Shown: positions 21,455-33,779 of the stretch, piece by piece
How positions within the stretch are numbered: the stretch's first letter is position 1
Layout: each line of letters opens with the position of its first letter
Program-made: the position numbers and the translations under genes
The notes under the pieces: model-generated
Told to the model about the DNA's origin: nothing
Databases searched by the model: none
Seen by the model: only the letters and a program-made list of their open reading frames with translations
From: Lobulomyces angularis
Taxonomy: Eukaryota > Chytridiomycota > Chytridiomycetes > Lobulomycetales > Lobulomycetaceae
Length of the DNA stretch: 64,000 nucleotides
Assembly: GCA_027604685.1 (NCBI GenBank)
Contig: JADHYX010000050.1
Location: forward strand, 1 to 64,000
Reading direction: 5' to 3'

Positions 21455-22885
21455 ATGCAGAAAGTTAACAAAAAACTGTTTATATTTAAAAGATATAGCT
21501 CTTATTTAATTAATGAAGATGTTAGCTCTAGTTCAAAAATTCAAAGAATTAAGTCTAATGCTAGAGTATGCAATTTTAATGATAAAAATTTAAATACATT
21601 TTATTAAATAAAAAATAAAAGGTTAAAATTGCTACAATTGAAAATTCAAATCCAAACTTGAAAAAAGAATTTTTAACTGACAATTTTAATCGCAAACATA
21701 ATTATTTGCGAATTAGTTTGACAGAAAAGTGTAATCTGCGGTGCACGTATTGCATGCCAGAGGCAAATTTTTAAAAAGTTAATATTTTGTTTATGCTTTT
21801 ATTTAGGAAGGCGTTACTTTATCCCCTAATGGAGCTTTATTAACAAAAAATGAAATTCTGAAACTCGCGAGTATATTTGTAAAGCAAGGAGTAACCAAAA
21901 TTAGATTGACTGGCGGAGAACCAACAGTGAGAAAAGATTTATTTGATATAATAGCTGGATTAAACGACTTGAAACTAATTGGACTAGGTATGATTTGTAT
22001 GCATTATTTTTCGTTTTACTATAAAAATTAAGAAAGCATAGGAATCACTACTAATGGTATTGCACTAGAAAGAAAACTGCCTAAATTGAAAGAACTTGGC
22101 TTAGATAATATTAACATAAGTTTGGATACCTTGGATAAATTTAAATTTGAACTCTTAACAAGGAGAAAAGGTATTCAGATATAATTTTTCAATTCTAATT
22201 GGTACCTAAGGATTTGAGATGGTTCTTAGAAATATAGATAAGAGCCTTGAATTAGGTTTTAATCAAGTTAAGATAAACACAGTTATAATAAATAAACTGA
22301 ACAATGAAGATGTTGAGAAATTCATATACCTCACTAAGGAGAAAAAAGTTTATGTTAGATTTATTGAGTACATGCCATTTGATGGAAACAAATGGAATAC
22401 GGAAAAATTCATTTCATATAAAGATTTGCTCACAGAAATAAAAAAAACTTTTCCTGACGTTGTAAAAATGGGAGATGACCCCAATGACACTTCCAAAGCG
22501 TACATGGTACCTGGGTTTCAAGGAAAATTTGGTTTTATCACATCAATGAGTGAGCACTTTTGTGGCACTTGTAATCGATTGAGAATTTTGGCAGATGGGA
22601 ATATGAAGGTACAATACGTACATTTATTTCCTTCCAATTTTTTGTTTAAGGTTTGTTTATTCGGAAATACGGAAGTAAATTTACGGGATATGATAAGAAA
22701 TGGCGCTACAGATTTAGAACTTTTAGATGTGATCAGTGCAGCAGGTAAAATTTTTCAAATTTCATGTATTAATTTGATCAATATTGTGCCTTTGACATAT
22801 AGTTGGAAGAAAAAAGAAGCAGCATGCGGGTATGTTTGAATTATCTAAAATGCCTAATAGACCTATGATTCTAATTGGTGGTTAA
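21455..22885 (+). CDS. MOCS1A: GTP 3',8-cyclase, molybdenum cofactor synthesis step 1
   Basis: Radical SAM enzyme that begins conversion of GTP to cyclic pyranopterin monophosphate, normally in mitochondria. Exons 21455-21565, 21622-21762, 21807-21987, 22042-22170, 22211-22608, 22651-22744 and 22803-22885 join exactly to 378 aa. Visible features are a basic Ser-rich presequence ([18 protein letters not shown]), the radical SAM cluster [13 protein letters not shown], the SAM motif [16 protein letters not shown], the C-terminal 4Fe-4S ligands [14 protein letters not shown] with a later VCLFGN, and the terminal MILIGG diglycine that is essential in this family. The second intron starts GC rather than GT. 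There is no MoaC (MOCS1B) extension, so the MoaC partner must be encoded elsewhere. Confidence 0.95.
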
Positions 22886-23265
22886 AAGAACTCTTCATTA
22901 AATTTTTTGCACTGAAGTTTATAGCATTAAATAGTTTTTTTTTTTTGGTTTTTTCATATTAATACTATAGATCATCTTTTCAATAATGTAATACTACCGT
23001 AAAGTTTAGTCATAAATAACCATAAAAGGTGAATTAAACTTTTCTGTTTTCATTTTCCTTTTTATAAATAAATATATTTCCAAAATATGAGTTCTCAATC
23101 GTTAGTGTGTTCATTTTTTTGAATGTTAGTTTCTCAAATCAGTATAATGTCTATTGCTATACTATACTATAGTTCTAATTAAGTATAAATAAATTATATA
23201 AGTTTCATTAAAAATTGATAAGATTTTCAATAAATATGATAGAGGTTCTTTTATACGTTGAAAAA
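22886..23265. other. Convergent intergenic spacer
   Basis: About 380 bp between the stops of MOCS1A and COX11. AT-rich; presumably holds the two polyadenylation regions. No other feature seen. Confidence 0.5.
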
Positions 23266-24164
23266 TTAGATCGCCTGTGTTTTACTTTTAAAAAAAGTAT
23301 AACTTAATGTAATATCTTTTACGTCCTTCATCCAAGGATCATAGGCAAATTCAGGGTCTATGTAAAAGAAAACTGGCATGTCCACTTGTTCACCTTTCAG
23401 TAACAACTGCTCCTCAAAACAAAAACATTGTATTTTATTGAAATACTGTGCACATTTTGCAGGAACAACTGAATATGTACTAATGCCAACAATATCATTA
23501 TCATCCAAATTCTCAGCAGTGTAAAATGCAAGAGCCGTTTCTCCTGGGACTAAAGTTAACTGACGAGTTATAGGCTTAAAATTCCACCTCATTGAATCTA
23601 AAAATTGAAAAAATTACTCATGCATAATAGAGATTTCGTTACCACTTGTGCTACTATCAAAATGTATGGTTAGTTTTCTGTGGTTACTCACAGGTTTCAT
23701 ATCGTTTTTGTCAAATTTGTGACCTGGAGCAGTTAGCGGTGTTCCTTAAAGTCAATAAAAAAAAAAAAAAATTTAATTTTAAAAACTGTACATGTATACA
23801 AAAATTTTAAAGCAAAATTAATAGTTAAAAACTATTTGCTATAGATCATTGTAAATATAAAGTATTATTAACCATCTAAACCAGTGTTTGTGCACAGTAG
23901 TTGATATAACGGGACGGCAGCATAAGTCAAGCCAACGAAAGCAATTATCACACTTAAAGTATAATTAAATACTGTAGCATTGTTTTTAATTTGAATTTGG
24001 CTAACAGGTCTGTTTAATGTTGCAAAACCTTTAAAGTTACTATTTAAATTTTTCTGAAAAAATACTTTAGAGGTAGTTATGTTGAAACTGTAATATCTAA
24101 AAGTGCTGCTAAAAAGTTTGCTTCTGTTTTTTAATGTTAATCGAATATTATTTATATAATGCAT
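23266..24164 (-). CDS. COX11: Cytochrome c oxidase copper chaperone COX11
   Basis: Inner-membrane copper chaperone that delivers copper to the CuB site of COX1. Exons 24164-23873, 23744-23643 and 23597-23266 join exactly to 241 aa. A basic mitochondrial presequence is followed by one helix (LSVIIAFVGLTYAAVPLYQL) and the intermembrane-space CtaG domain. Diagnostic blocks are MRWNFKP, TLVPGETALAFYTAEN, GISTYSVVPAKCAQYFNK, the copper-binding IQCFCFEEQ and VFFYIDPEF...ITLSYTFF. The CFC pair and the upstream cysteine in YQLLC, needed for copper binding, are all present. The first intron has a GTTAAT donor. Confidence 0.96.
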
Positions 24165-24379
24165 TTTTTCAGATTTTAGCTTTTTTACAAATTTTCAAAT
24201 ACAAAATTTTTTTGTTTTGTAAAAAAGTTTTATGTTTGGATTTTTCAATTAATTAAAACTCAACGAGAATATTTTGTAAATTAAATAAAAATTAATATAT
24301 ACTACCAAAATATAATACAAAATTGAAAATAAATCTATTACTAAAATATACATTAAAATATCAAATAACAAAATATAAC

Positions 24380-27300
24380 CTAAAGCTTTACCCTCTTTCT
24401 TTTTCTTATAAATTCTTCTGCAAAGTTATTCTTTTCAGATTCCGAATTACTATCTAATTTTCTAGAACTTACAATTTCCTTTAATTCTAAGCAATCCTCA
24501 AAGTATATCAAAGATTCTTCTTTAACAATATTCTTCCCTTTAAAAAACTCAGCGCTGAAAATATCCGACGTTTCGAAATTGTTTAACAATTTACTTTTCG
24601 AATTTTGATTTGCTGTAGCAAATTTTGTAAGACTTTTTTTAACTGAATTTGAAAAAACTGAATACGTTGGTTTAGAAATGGTAACTGGGGAAATTATTTT
24701 TTCTTTTCTGTAATCTATCACCTTTCTTATTCTGGTATTTTCCACCTCTATTGTTGCATTAAATCGCTTTTCATTAGGAAGTGATGCCGATTGCTGCTTA
24801 TTAAAATTTTTCTGGCTCTTTGGATCTTCAGTGAGTTGTTCTTTAGAAGAAACAGTTTCAACAACGTTTATTCTTCCAGATACTTTCTTAGGCACATTCG
24901 GAGCTACTTAATATTAATGATTTTAATTTATTTATTATCATTACGCAAAAATTTGTTTAGTTTGTTCAAATTTATTGTATCTTTCGCTGGGAGAGATATT
25001 TCCTGAAAACGAGATCTCCCTCTTCTAACAGAAGTAGCAACGTTATTTTCAGGTGAAACAACATTCTCCACAGCTCCAAAGGATCTAGTTTTTCTCTTTT
25101 CATTCTGGTTTAAAACTTTTTCTCTCGTTCGGTTACTTACAGACACCTTCTCAACTTCAGATATTTCTTCAGCTACCTCTGTTACTGCTAGTTCAAAAAC
25201 CTTATCTTCTACAACCTCCTCCAAACTTGTAGGATCTTTATAATATTTAAACTTGCGAGGAACATAATTGTTTGGATAGTAATATTGAAATATAACAGGA
25301 TCTATGTCAAATGGCAAAACTCCAGCTGCACTCAAACTTTTATAAAGATGAGTTAATTTAAGGTCTTTGATTAAATCATCTGCGACAGCCTGCATCCTTA
25401 TCGCTTGTTTGTGGTATGCTGTAGCAGAAGCATTGTACAGTTTGCAATTGTCAAACATTAAATTTACATCATTCTAAAAAAAATCACTTTATAAAGTTAA
25501 AATATAAATTTTTTACCTGAAATTCTTCAACAGTTATATAAACGTGATTATCTACGTTTTTTTCAAGTGTACTCAGGTCCATTGGTGACTTCACAACTTC
25601 GTAATAATCTGGGGCAATCTGAACAGGAACTGGAGTATGAAACGTCAATTCTTTATCTTGTCTAGAAACAAAAGTTAGCAAAAAAAAATAAGCAACAACT
25701 ATTTACTTTCTTAGTTCAGATATTATTTCCTTAAACGAATATTTTAAGGGAGATTTCAATTTTTCTAGGTACAACCTTAAAAAATTCAGAGATTTGAGTT
25801 TCAATTTTTCCCGCTTTCGAACTAACTCTGCATGTAATCTAATTTTTTCTAAATCTATTCGTAAAAGTTTTGCAACCTAAAATTTTCACATTATTATATA
25901 TTTTTAATTTTTATTTGAAATACATTGTGTCTTCTTTGCATTTCTTCAAAATCGTCAGAGTCGATACTAGAAATAGTGGCAGTCGTAGTCCAAGGCTAAA
26001 GTGCAAAGAAGTTAAAAAATAACAAAAAATTTTAGGTATCATTAAAATTACCTCTATATGTAAACGTTTTAATAAAGGTGCTCCTTTACCAGCATCTCTT
26101 TTTAGAGACCAATATTTGCAAATTTCTTGAATAACAAGAGGTCTTTTTGAGACTTTCTGTGATCCTTTTGCTGTATATGATAAGACTTTGGTATAAATGT
26201 AATGTGGTATAACGTGCACGGGATTCAGACGCGTCTCTGAGGATGCATCATCTTCATTCAATGTATTTAAATGCGAATTTCGTAATTTAGAGGGAGACAA
26301 ACTGTTAGAAATAGTACTCGAATTTTGAAAATTATCAAAACTAAGTTGAGAAGAAGCAAAATCAGTTTTTTTCTTTAAAAATTCTTTATGAATTTTTTTC
26401 TGTGCATAAATTAAATTTTTTTCAGCATCATATCCTTTTTCTGCGAGATAATCTTTCTAAAAAAACATAAAAGTATAAAACAACTTATACATAGTCAAAA
26501 TTCAATACCGGGGTATGTTTATCGCAGTACGATGTCATTTCCACATGGTCATCTACTGGCTGAATTTTCATATAAAATTTAGCTAGTCGTGCACAAGTAG
26601 CATGGTATGGAGTATAGCAAAGTTTACTGCTACATTGAATTGCACAGCCCATGCGTTTCTTACAAATATAGCATACCAATTTCCAACGTCCTTTCGGTAT
26701 TTTATCTACACAGTCTACAGGTTCCATATAAATAGGGTTTGAAACGCAAACTTCAGGAATCCATAAGGCACAAAGAGAGTGAGCCCAAGTGTTAGACACA
26801 GTCTGTTTAAACGCACCTTTTTGTATAGGGCAAAAAATACAATTCTAAAAATTAAAAACAAATATATTTTAAAATATACTAATGGTTTTCCAGGACTCAA
26901 CATGCACTTCCTACACAACCACTGTCCTTCGGGAATTAACGGGACACCGTAGCAATCTAGACAAAAAATGTTACAAAACAAAAAAATATTGAATGCTGTA
27001 CCTTGGTGAACTGCCAAATTACACCCATCACAAAAAACTATTGCATTGGCATTTTCACATTCACCATCGTCACATATCGAGCAGATACTTTCTTCAGGCA
27101 AATCTGTTTGTACTTTTTCCAGCTTAGAAACTTCTTTTTTCTAAAAAAAATAAAATTTAAAAAATAAAATTAAAAATTAAAAATATTTAACCAAACTAAA
27201 CCACTCTTTTTCCAATCTGTCGATAACCATTTCAAAAAACAGTTCTGTTATTGGTTTTTCGCAATCCTTTTTTCTCTTTTCATTAAATCTCTTTAACCAA

Positions 27301-28022
27301 GCACTATCTAACCAAGATAAATAATATTCTAAAAAAAAAATTTCACCTTGTTCATCCATATCATATTCAATTCTTTCCGCGAGTTCATATATGCCAGGTT
27401 CAAAGTAGTGGATATAGTGAGATGAGACAGGAACTAATGAACTATTTCTAGAATTATGCCTCGAACTATGTCTTGAATAGGTATCGTCATCCACTTCGTT
27501 CTCCACCACCGTCTCTATAATTTTCTTAAATTGTGCCTTTGGTACTTCTTTGGAAGTTATATAGCTTAAAGGAGTAAGTTTATCCTTTAATGGAGGATTT
27601 ATTCCTTCGTACTGATTGACTCTTGAAATTAAACAAGTAGAAGATTCAGTCTCATTGATTGGTTTTTTTATTGAAGTACTGGCATTTGATGAAATGGGAC
27701 TAGAAGAAGTTGAATCAGCAGGGGTCTCATAATTTGAACTTATACCATCAGCAGTATTTTCTGTCTTTTCTTTATCAGAATCAGGAAAACCCCATTCTGT
27801 TAAAACAGGAAGTTTGTATTTCAAATCAATATCAGGAATAATTTCATTCAACGATCTTTCTTCAAGAGGTATATTGTTATTAGATTTGACATCGTTAACG
27901 TCACTTTGGTAAGAGCTTTTTGATGCTTTGCGATTTTGCTTTCGGCCCCTTATCTTAGGTTGATACGATATTTCAGGTTTAGTAGGCGGTGAAATGGGCA
28001 GGGATAAGGATATAATGCTCAT
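24380..28022 (-). CDS. BRPF/NTO1-type chromatin scaffold: EPL, PHD-knuckle-PHD, bromodomain
   Basis: Scaffold of NuA3/MOZ-type histone acetyltransferase complexes. First exon 28022-27192 holds a Ser-rich leader and an enhancer-of-polycomb-like segment ([20 protein letters not shown]). Next exons are 27140-27002, 26956-26880 and from 26844. The first PHD finger is [34 protein letters not shown] and QWLCRKC; the knuckle is [12 protein letters not shown]; the extended PHD is [14 protein letters not shown] through [10 protein letters not shown] Lys-rich helical region ([20 protein letters not shown]) precedes the bromodomain ([40 protein letters not shown]), whose acetyl-lysine-binding Asn is present. 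The C-terminus is basic and disordered, with no PWWP domain visible, as in yeast Nto1. Confidence 0.92.
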
Positions 28023-28985
28023 GAAAGTAGGACTGCAGCGAAGGTTTTGCTTTTATTTGTTGCTCAGAATAACAAAAATGAACTGCCTTGTGAAATGACA
28101 TGCTGTACCACACAGGGTTTGCTGAGTTTTAAATGGAAAACTTATTTGCAGTGATGTTTTAGTTAAGGTATTAGTCATGATGAGCATTTGAAGGCATCGC
28201 TTATCAAAATAAAAAAAGATTACAATCTCGTTCAAGAGAAAGAGACTATTTAGGCACGTTTCGCTTCATTAATTCACAGATCATCTTTTTCAACATCTGT
28301 CACTTTTCCTTCATTGAGTGAACCAAAGTGTTACGGCTTTTAGAAGTGACAAGGCTAAAACAGGTCAAGTGTCATGAATGTTACCGTTTATTACAATAGC
28401 GACAGATACAAACATTGAGTAAATTTATTAACCTGTAATCTTTTTTCAGGTTAGCAAAATAATCAAATCGAAGAAAAAAAAAAACAAAAAATCTACATTC
28501 AAATATTCTTGCTGAAAATTAAAACTGCAATACCAATTCAAAAACTATGATTAACGCTGAAGAGAAAAGAAAATTAACTATGAAAATATTTTAATTAATT
28601 AAGAACTTGATATATATATATGCTAATATGAATTTAGAGATTTTTAAGTTATCTCACTAAAGTATTCAAAAATTAAAATGTGGATGGACCTTTTCTGAGA
28701 GGATGAAAAACCTGAAACCTTGATTTTTCCCAAAAAAAAATTTATATAGAACAATTTTTAAACTTCACAATTATAACAGAATAAAATAAAAGTAAAAAAT
28801 ATATATTTAATTTAAATCAAAAAGAGAAAATATAAACTCTTATATTTATTTATATATATTTATATTTTTTTTTTAGTTAAAAAAAGCAAGGAAAAAAAGT
28901 TTACTTTTTCCTGAAAAAAGAAATAACTTATAAAAATACTATTGAAAATACTGTTTAAAAATCCTTGATACTCATTATAAAAAGA
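28023..28985. other. Divergent intergenic region
   Basis: Lies between the NTO1-like gene and the amidase gene. 28050-28440 has mixed composition without a supported gene; 28600-28870 is almost pure A/T with (TA)n runs. Confidence 0.5.
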
Positions 28986-31494
28986 ATGAAAAAAGGAGAA
29001 AAGAGATTGAAACTTACCCTTGAAAAAATTGATATAAACTATCCAAATCCTCAAAAGTCAAACTTAATTTTAGCTTCAAAAACCATTTCTGATTTGTTGA
29101 AGGGAATAACAGATAGATTATTCACCGCTAGTGAAATTTTAAAAGTTTATACCAAAACTGGTAGATTTTCTTTCAAGCTACACCATCATAACAAGTTTAA
29201 CCCATTTTTTTGCTTTTTTAATTTTATTTTATTTTTTTGTCTTTTCTATAATTTTTTGAATTTTTTTTTTTTTCAAATATAGCAATTCAACTGCACTACA
29301 AATTTAATTTTATAACCGAAATACTATATGATGACGCTTGTTCTCAAGCAGATTTGGTGGATCTTCATTTTAATACAAATAAAACTTTAATTGGAAGCCT
29401 ACATGCTGTTCCGATTGTTCTGAAAGACGATATTGACATTAAAGGATATGGTTGGGTTTAAATGATGTAGTTTCATTCTAAAACTTCTTTTATTTTCTTC
29501 CAAGATTCATCATTAGGTTGTAGATGTGGAACTTTTAGGCCTAAGTATATGGATAGTACCATAATTACAATTTTGAAATTGCAAGGGGCAATACCTTTTA
29601 TTAAAACTAATGTGTCGTTTCACCTTTTAATGGCGGAATCTAACAATACCGTTTTTGGGCAATCGATTAATCCTTTGTATCAGTATATATCTACTGGGGG
29701 TTCCAGTGGTGGTCTTGCAAGTTGTTTGTCTTCTTTTGGTTCCACTTCGTTAGTTGGGGTTGGAAGTGATAGAGTAGGCGGTTTAAGAATTCCTAGCCAG
29801 AATTGCGGATTGTATTCTTTAAAACCTACTTCTCTGAGGTTGCCTCTTACTTCATTATTTTAATACTTAGTTTTTTTAATTTTTTCATAGATTTCCTTCA
29901 GCAACCATTAACAACAGGTCGCTGTGCTGGGCTACCTTACCAGCAGTATTAGGTCCAGTTGCCCAGAATTTAAAGGACCTCAAAATTATTTTTCAAACAT
30001 TAATTAACAGCAATCCAGAATTTATAGACCCATCTGTCACACCAATTAAATTTGATGATACCTCCTACAAAAATATTCAGGAAAAAAAATTAAGAATCGG
30101 CTACTTTAGTCACGATGGATTTTTCAGATCAACCCCACCTTGTTCAAGGGCTGTCGCTAAAGTTGTAACAGAACTTCGAGCTGCTGGACATGAATGTGTA
30201 GAAATCAGTATTCCTAATTTTACAGATGCTATATTGCTGCTTTGTCAGTTGCTTACAATTAATTTAAGTGCTGGTTGTACTTCCTTAACAGACCTTCAGG
30301 AGCTTGATCTTTCTCAACCTATAATACCTATCATAATGTTGTTAAAGGCACCACGGTAAATACATTGTTTTATTGAAATATGTAAATGTAAATATATTTT
30401 TTTTTTTTTTTTTCAAATTTTTAAGTTTTTTTAGAAGAGTTATAGGAAAATTTTTTGAAAAAATATTAGATGACCAAACAGCAGCAAAAATAATTCGAAG
30501 TATTGGTTTGGGTCCAGGATTTTCAGGAAGTAAAGATGCCAGCTTTACTAATAAAATATTTTTTTGGTGGTGGTATGCATTAAAATGGTTTTTTGGATTA
30601 GGAGATAGAAAAGATACAAGAGATGGAATAGACATTTTAAAATTAATTTCTGAAAAAGAGGACTACCAGAAGAACTTTAATGAAATCTGGTCTGAAAATG
30701 GAGATATTGACGCTATTGTTTGTCCTGGTGAATTAGCAAATTTTTCTACTTTTTTGGATTTATATATATGTATCTTTTTTAGTTCATGCACTGCCGCCTT
30801 TACCTTCTACTTCATTTCCTTACATTTGCTCTGGAGCTTCTTATTCAATGCTATTTTCATTTTTAGGTAAAAGAGATAAAATATATTATTATATTTTTTT
30901 AATTTTTCTTTGATATTAAATTTTTTAAAATATTTTTCAGACTATCCTGTTGGCATTATACCCAATGTGACGCACGTTACTCCTGACGATCGTATTGAAG
31001 ACACCTTAAGCTATGTTCATGGACGTGATGTTGATGAGTCTAGTTCAGTTTTTCAACATGATGCATCAACTAATGTGTTTCCACTTCGTCCAAAACACGT
31101 TCCAAGCCATATTTTACCTGAAGGTGTAAACTTAATGCACGTTGACTTAGAATCAAACAATATCAGTGGAACGGTAATTAAAAATATTAATAAAATTAAT
31201 AAAATACATATATATATATATTAGTATACTACACCTCCGATACCACCATTACCACAAGAATTTTTTTCAAATCAAAATCCAGTTGGGGAAGAACAAGAAC
31301 CAAATACAAACTTTTCAGTAAAAACTAGTTTTAATCTCCTGGGAATACTAGGTATTGAGGAATATAACAGCGCATTACAAAGTGGTGTGTTAAACGGAGT
31401 AGGTGTTGGAGTTCAAGTCGTTTGTAGAAGATATCAAGAAGAAAAGGTTTTAGGCGTAATGAAGGTTATTGAAAAGTTAAAGGGGAAAAGTTAA
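28986..31494 (+). CDS. Amidase-signature protein, FAAH-like, nucleophile apparently lost
   Basis: The family hydrolyses amides with a Ser-Ser-Lys triad. The start is the ATG at 28986 (MKKGEKRLKLTLEK). Exons rejoin the signature: SLHAVPIVLKDDIDIKGYDS with the Lys, DSTIITILKLQGAIPFIKTN, and STGGSSGG with the middle Ser. The nucleophile block, normally G-x-D-I-G-G-S-I-R-x-P, reads VGSDRVGGLRIPSQNCGLYS, so the serine position is Gly. The C-terminal half is intact and FAAH-like (FFRSTPPCSRAVAKV, SMLFSFLDYPVGIIPNVT, VGVQVVCRRYQEEKVLGVM). An insert of about 70 aa rich in Pro and acid lies near 31030-31300. Stop at 31492-31494. About seven exons; the reading frame shows no damage. Confidence 0.88.
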
Positions 31495-31609
31495 CAAAAA
31501 TATTCTGTTTTTTTTTGAAAATATATACAATAGTTATTTTGTTATTTTTATTTTTGTACAGTGCCACATTCTTTATATGTAAATATATTAATATTTTTTT
31601 TTTTTTTTT

Positions 31610-31625
31610 NNNNNNNNNNNNNNNN
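31610..31625. other. Assembly gap (run of N)
   Basis: Undetermined bases flanked by long T and A homopolymers, between two convergent genes and outside both coding models. The true length is unknown. Confidence 0.98.
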
Positions 31626-31703
31626 AAGAAAAAAAAAAAAAAAAGTGAAGAATAATATTATAATTAATTTAACTGTTTTTATTTTTTTATTTTCAATAAT
31701 TAT

Positions 31704-33222
31704 TTATTTATTTGATCTCACTTTAGATTCTGTAACTTCTTTTTCATTTTCAGTGGAAATTTTTACATAAGCATCAGTTCCGTATCCATGCATCGCTGAA
31801 AAAAAAAGGTATAAGTTTGAACAAAAAAAAAACAAACTCACAAGCGAGAGATATACTTCCTCCCCAATAATTAGCGTATGCTCTGGCAATACATAAACCC
31901 ATACCTAAGTTTAAATTTTCTAAATGTGGCTTTTCTTCAAAATTGGTTTGATTTCGATCCGAGACATACCAATATGACCAAACATTGTTTATTAAATCGT
32001 TTGGAATTCCGCCACCCTGATCGCTTATACGAAACATAACTTCAGTATCGCTTTGTCCAATAGTTACTTTGATTGGAGGCAATTTTGAATTTTTTATATC
32101 TGTTTTTTTAATTTTCTTTGCTTCAGCTATCGCTTCCTCAGCCATCGAGGGGACTTGTGTCTTATTGTTTTGAGGTAGTTTTGAATGTTTCTTTACAGTA
32201 TGCTGCATACTATTTTTTCTTAAGAAAAAAAAAAAATCATAGTTGTAGTTATTCGATATTTTTTTTTTAAATACAATAATTCATATATGATGTATTGAAG
32301 ATGGCCAGATATGTAAGTTAGTTTAGCTCCGAAGTGACCTTCGATTTCAACATGAGGGGGATTCAACTGATAATTATCTTTAAATAATCGACCAGCCAAG
32401 TCTGTACATTTTTGAACGGTTTCTAATGCACTACATTGAGTATTAATTATTCCAGACACATGCTTTTGTTCAGGGTATCTTCCTTCCCAAATATCACTAT
32501 AACGTAAATGTTGCTGCGAAATTACTCTATTTTAAAAAACAAAAAGAGCAATTACATAAAACACTTCAATTTTTTTTATAATTTTACCTTCTACCTATTC
32601 TGGATCGTAACATTTCATTTAAAAATTTATCACATTGATGAGGTTCCTAATATTTAAAAAATAAAAAAGAGGAAAAGATGAAACTGTAAACAAAAATTGC
32701 AGAAAATGTATTGCCATACCATATGACAAGCAGTTTCTCTAATTCCCATAGCAAACTTTTGAATGACAATAATATGAGCGTCAAGCATATCTTTTAACAC
32801 CATACAAAACTTTTTATTATCCTCTAAATTTTTAATTTCTGGTATAGCTTGAAATTTTTCAAATGCTTCCCAATACATATTATATATAGACTCCATATGA
32901 GGATTTGAGCCAACAATAAAAGGTAAATTCTGAGAACATTAGTTTTAAAAAAAAAGTTAAAAAATTGTAATACTTGAAAATCTCTAATTCTGTGTGCAAA
33001 TCTGATTGGAAGTTCTGTTCTGACGTAGTTTGCAGATCTAATAATTTTATCTTCATTAAGGTTTCTTCCAGAAACCACGAGTTGCCTTAAAGTGACTCGA
33101 TTTGAAGTAAGATTTGCATACTTTTCCAGTAGAGAGTTAGTTTGCTGATAGTAAGAGGGCTTTAAATTTGCGGAAAGAGACGAAAGCTGCTTCAAATTTT
33201 TTTGAATGGATTTAATGTTCAT
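31704..33222 (-). CDS. Mitochondrial 2-oxoacid dehydrogenase kinase, BCKDK-like
   Basis: GHKL-fold kinase that phosphorylates and inhibits the E1 subunit of a mitochondrial 2-oxoacid dehydrogenase. From the ATG at 33222 the exons give the four-helix regulatory domain (ELPIRFAHRIRDFQNLPFIV, GSNPHMESIYNMYWEAFEKF), then the ATPase domain: N-box YELLKNSMQHTV, G1 ISDQGGGIP, a Gly-rich lid GMGLCIARAYANYWGGSISL, and GYGTDAYVKIS. The phrases LPFIVGSNP and the block up to VLKDMLDAHIIVIQKFA fit branched-chain ketoacid dehydrogenase kinases better than pyruvate dehydrogenase kinases, but fungal members are mixed. A Lys/Ala-rich insert follows the N-box. About six exons, stop at 31704. Confidence 0.87.
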
Positions 33223-33779
33223 GTAGTTAAAATGTTAATGCAGAACCGGTATAGACGTTAATAAGATAAAGAAATTTTGAGAGCAATGTTTGCAGAAGTA
33301 TAAAGTAGGTTTTCTGCACTACTTAAGAGTTAAAAGTTTTGAGATGAAGCAGTTTAAATATTTGAAGTTACAGGTTAAGTTTTTTTCCGAAGTTTTTTGA
33401 CTTTGAATTGAAATGAAGGAGGTTATCGCAGGCGCCACTTTTGTTTTTTATGAATCATGCAAAGTTATATTGATGTAGAAGGTGACAAACAACTGATTGC
33501 CACAACAAAATAGGTTGGCATCATCAAGCGACATGCCGGCGAAGCTTCATGATAAGTGGATGAAGCTTTTTTGATTAGAGATAGTTTCTTGAATTAGAAA
33601 TGCATTTCTTGCAGATTTTTTTGGAATAAATCTTACCGTAAACCTTCTAAAAAAAAATATTTAACTTTCTTAACATGCAAATTGTGTACAAAAATCTATA
33701 GAGTTGAGTATAGTTTTTTCTTATCCGATTAAACCTTTTTTCCTAAGGTATTTTTTTTTTTTTTTTTTAAATTAAAAAA
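33223..33779. other. Divergent intergenic region with a hairpin
   Basis: Lies between the kinase and SET genes. 33400-33570 is noticeably less AT-rich than other spacers and ends in a 9-bp hairpin plus T-run (listed separately). No open frame is supported. Confidence 0.45.
33542..33572 (+). other. Hairpin followed by a T-run
   Basis: AAGCTTCAT at 33542-33550 pairs perfectly with ATGAAGCTT at 33560-33568 around a 9-nt loop, and the downstream arm runs into six T residues. This resembles the 3' end of a Pol III transcript, but no family was recognised and chance is possible. Confidence 0.35.

Noticed and set aside
28053..28235. 60-codon minus-strand frame upstream of NTO1
   Set aside because: No motif or splice partner; lies in the promoter region.
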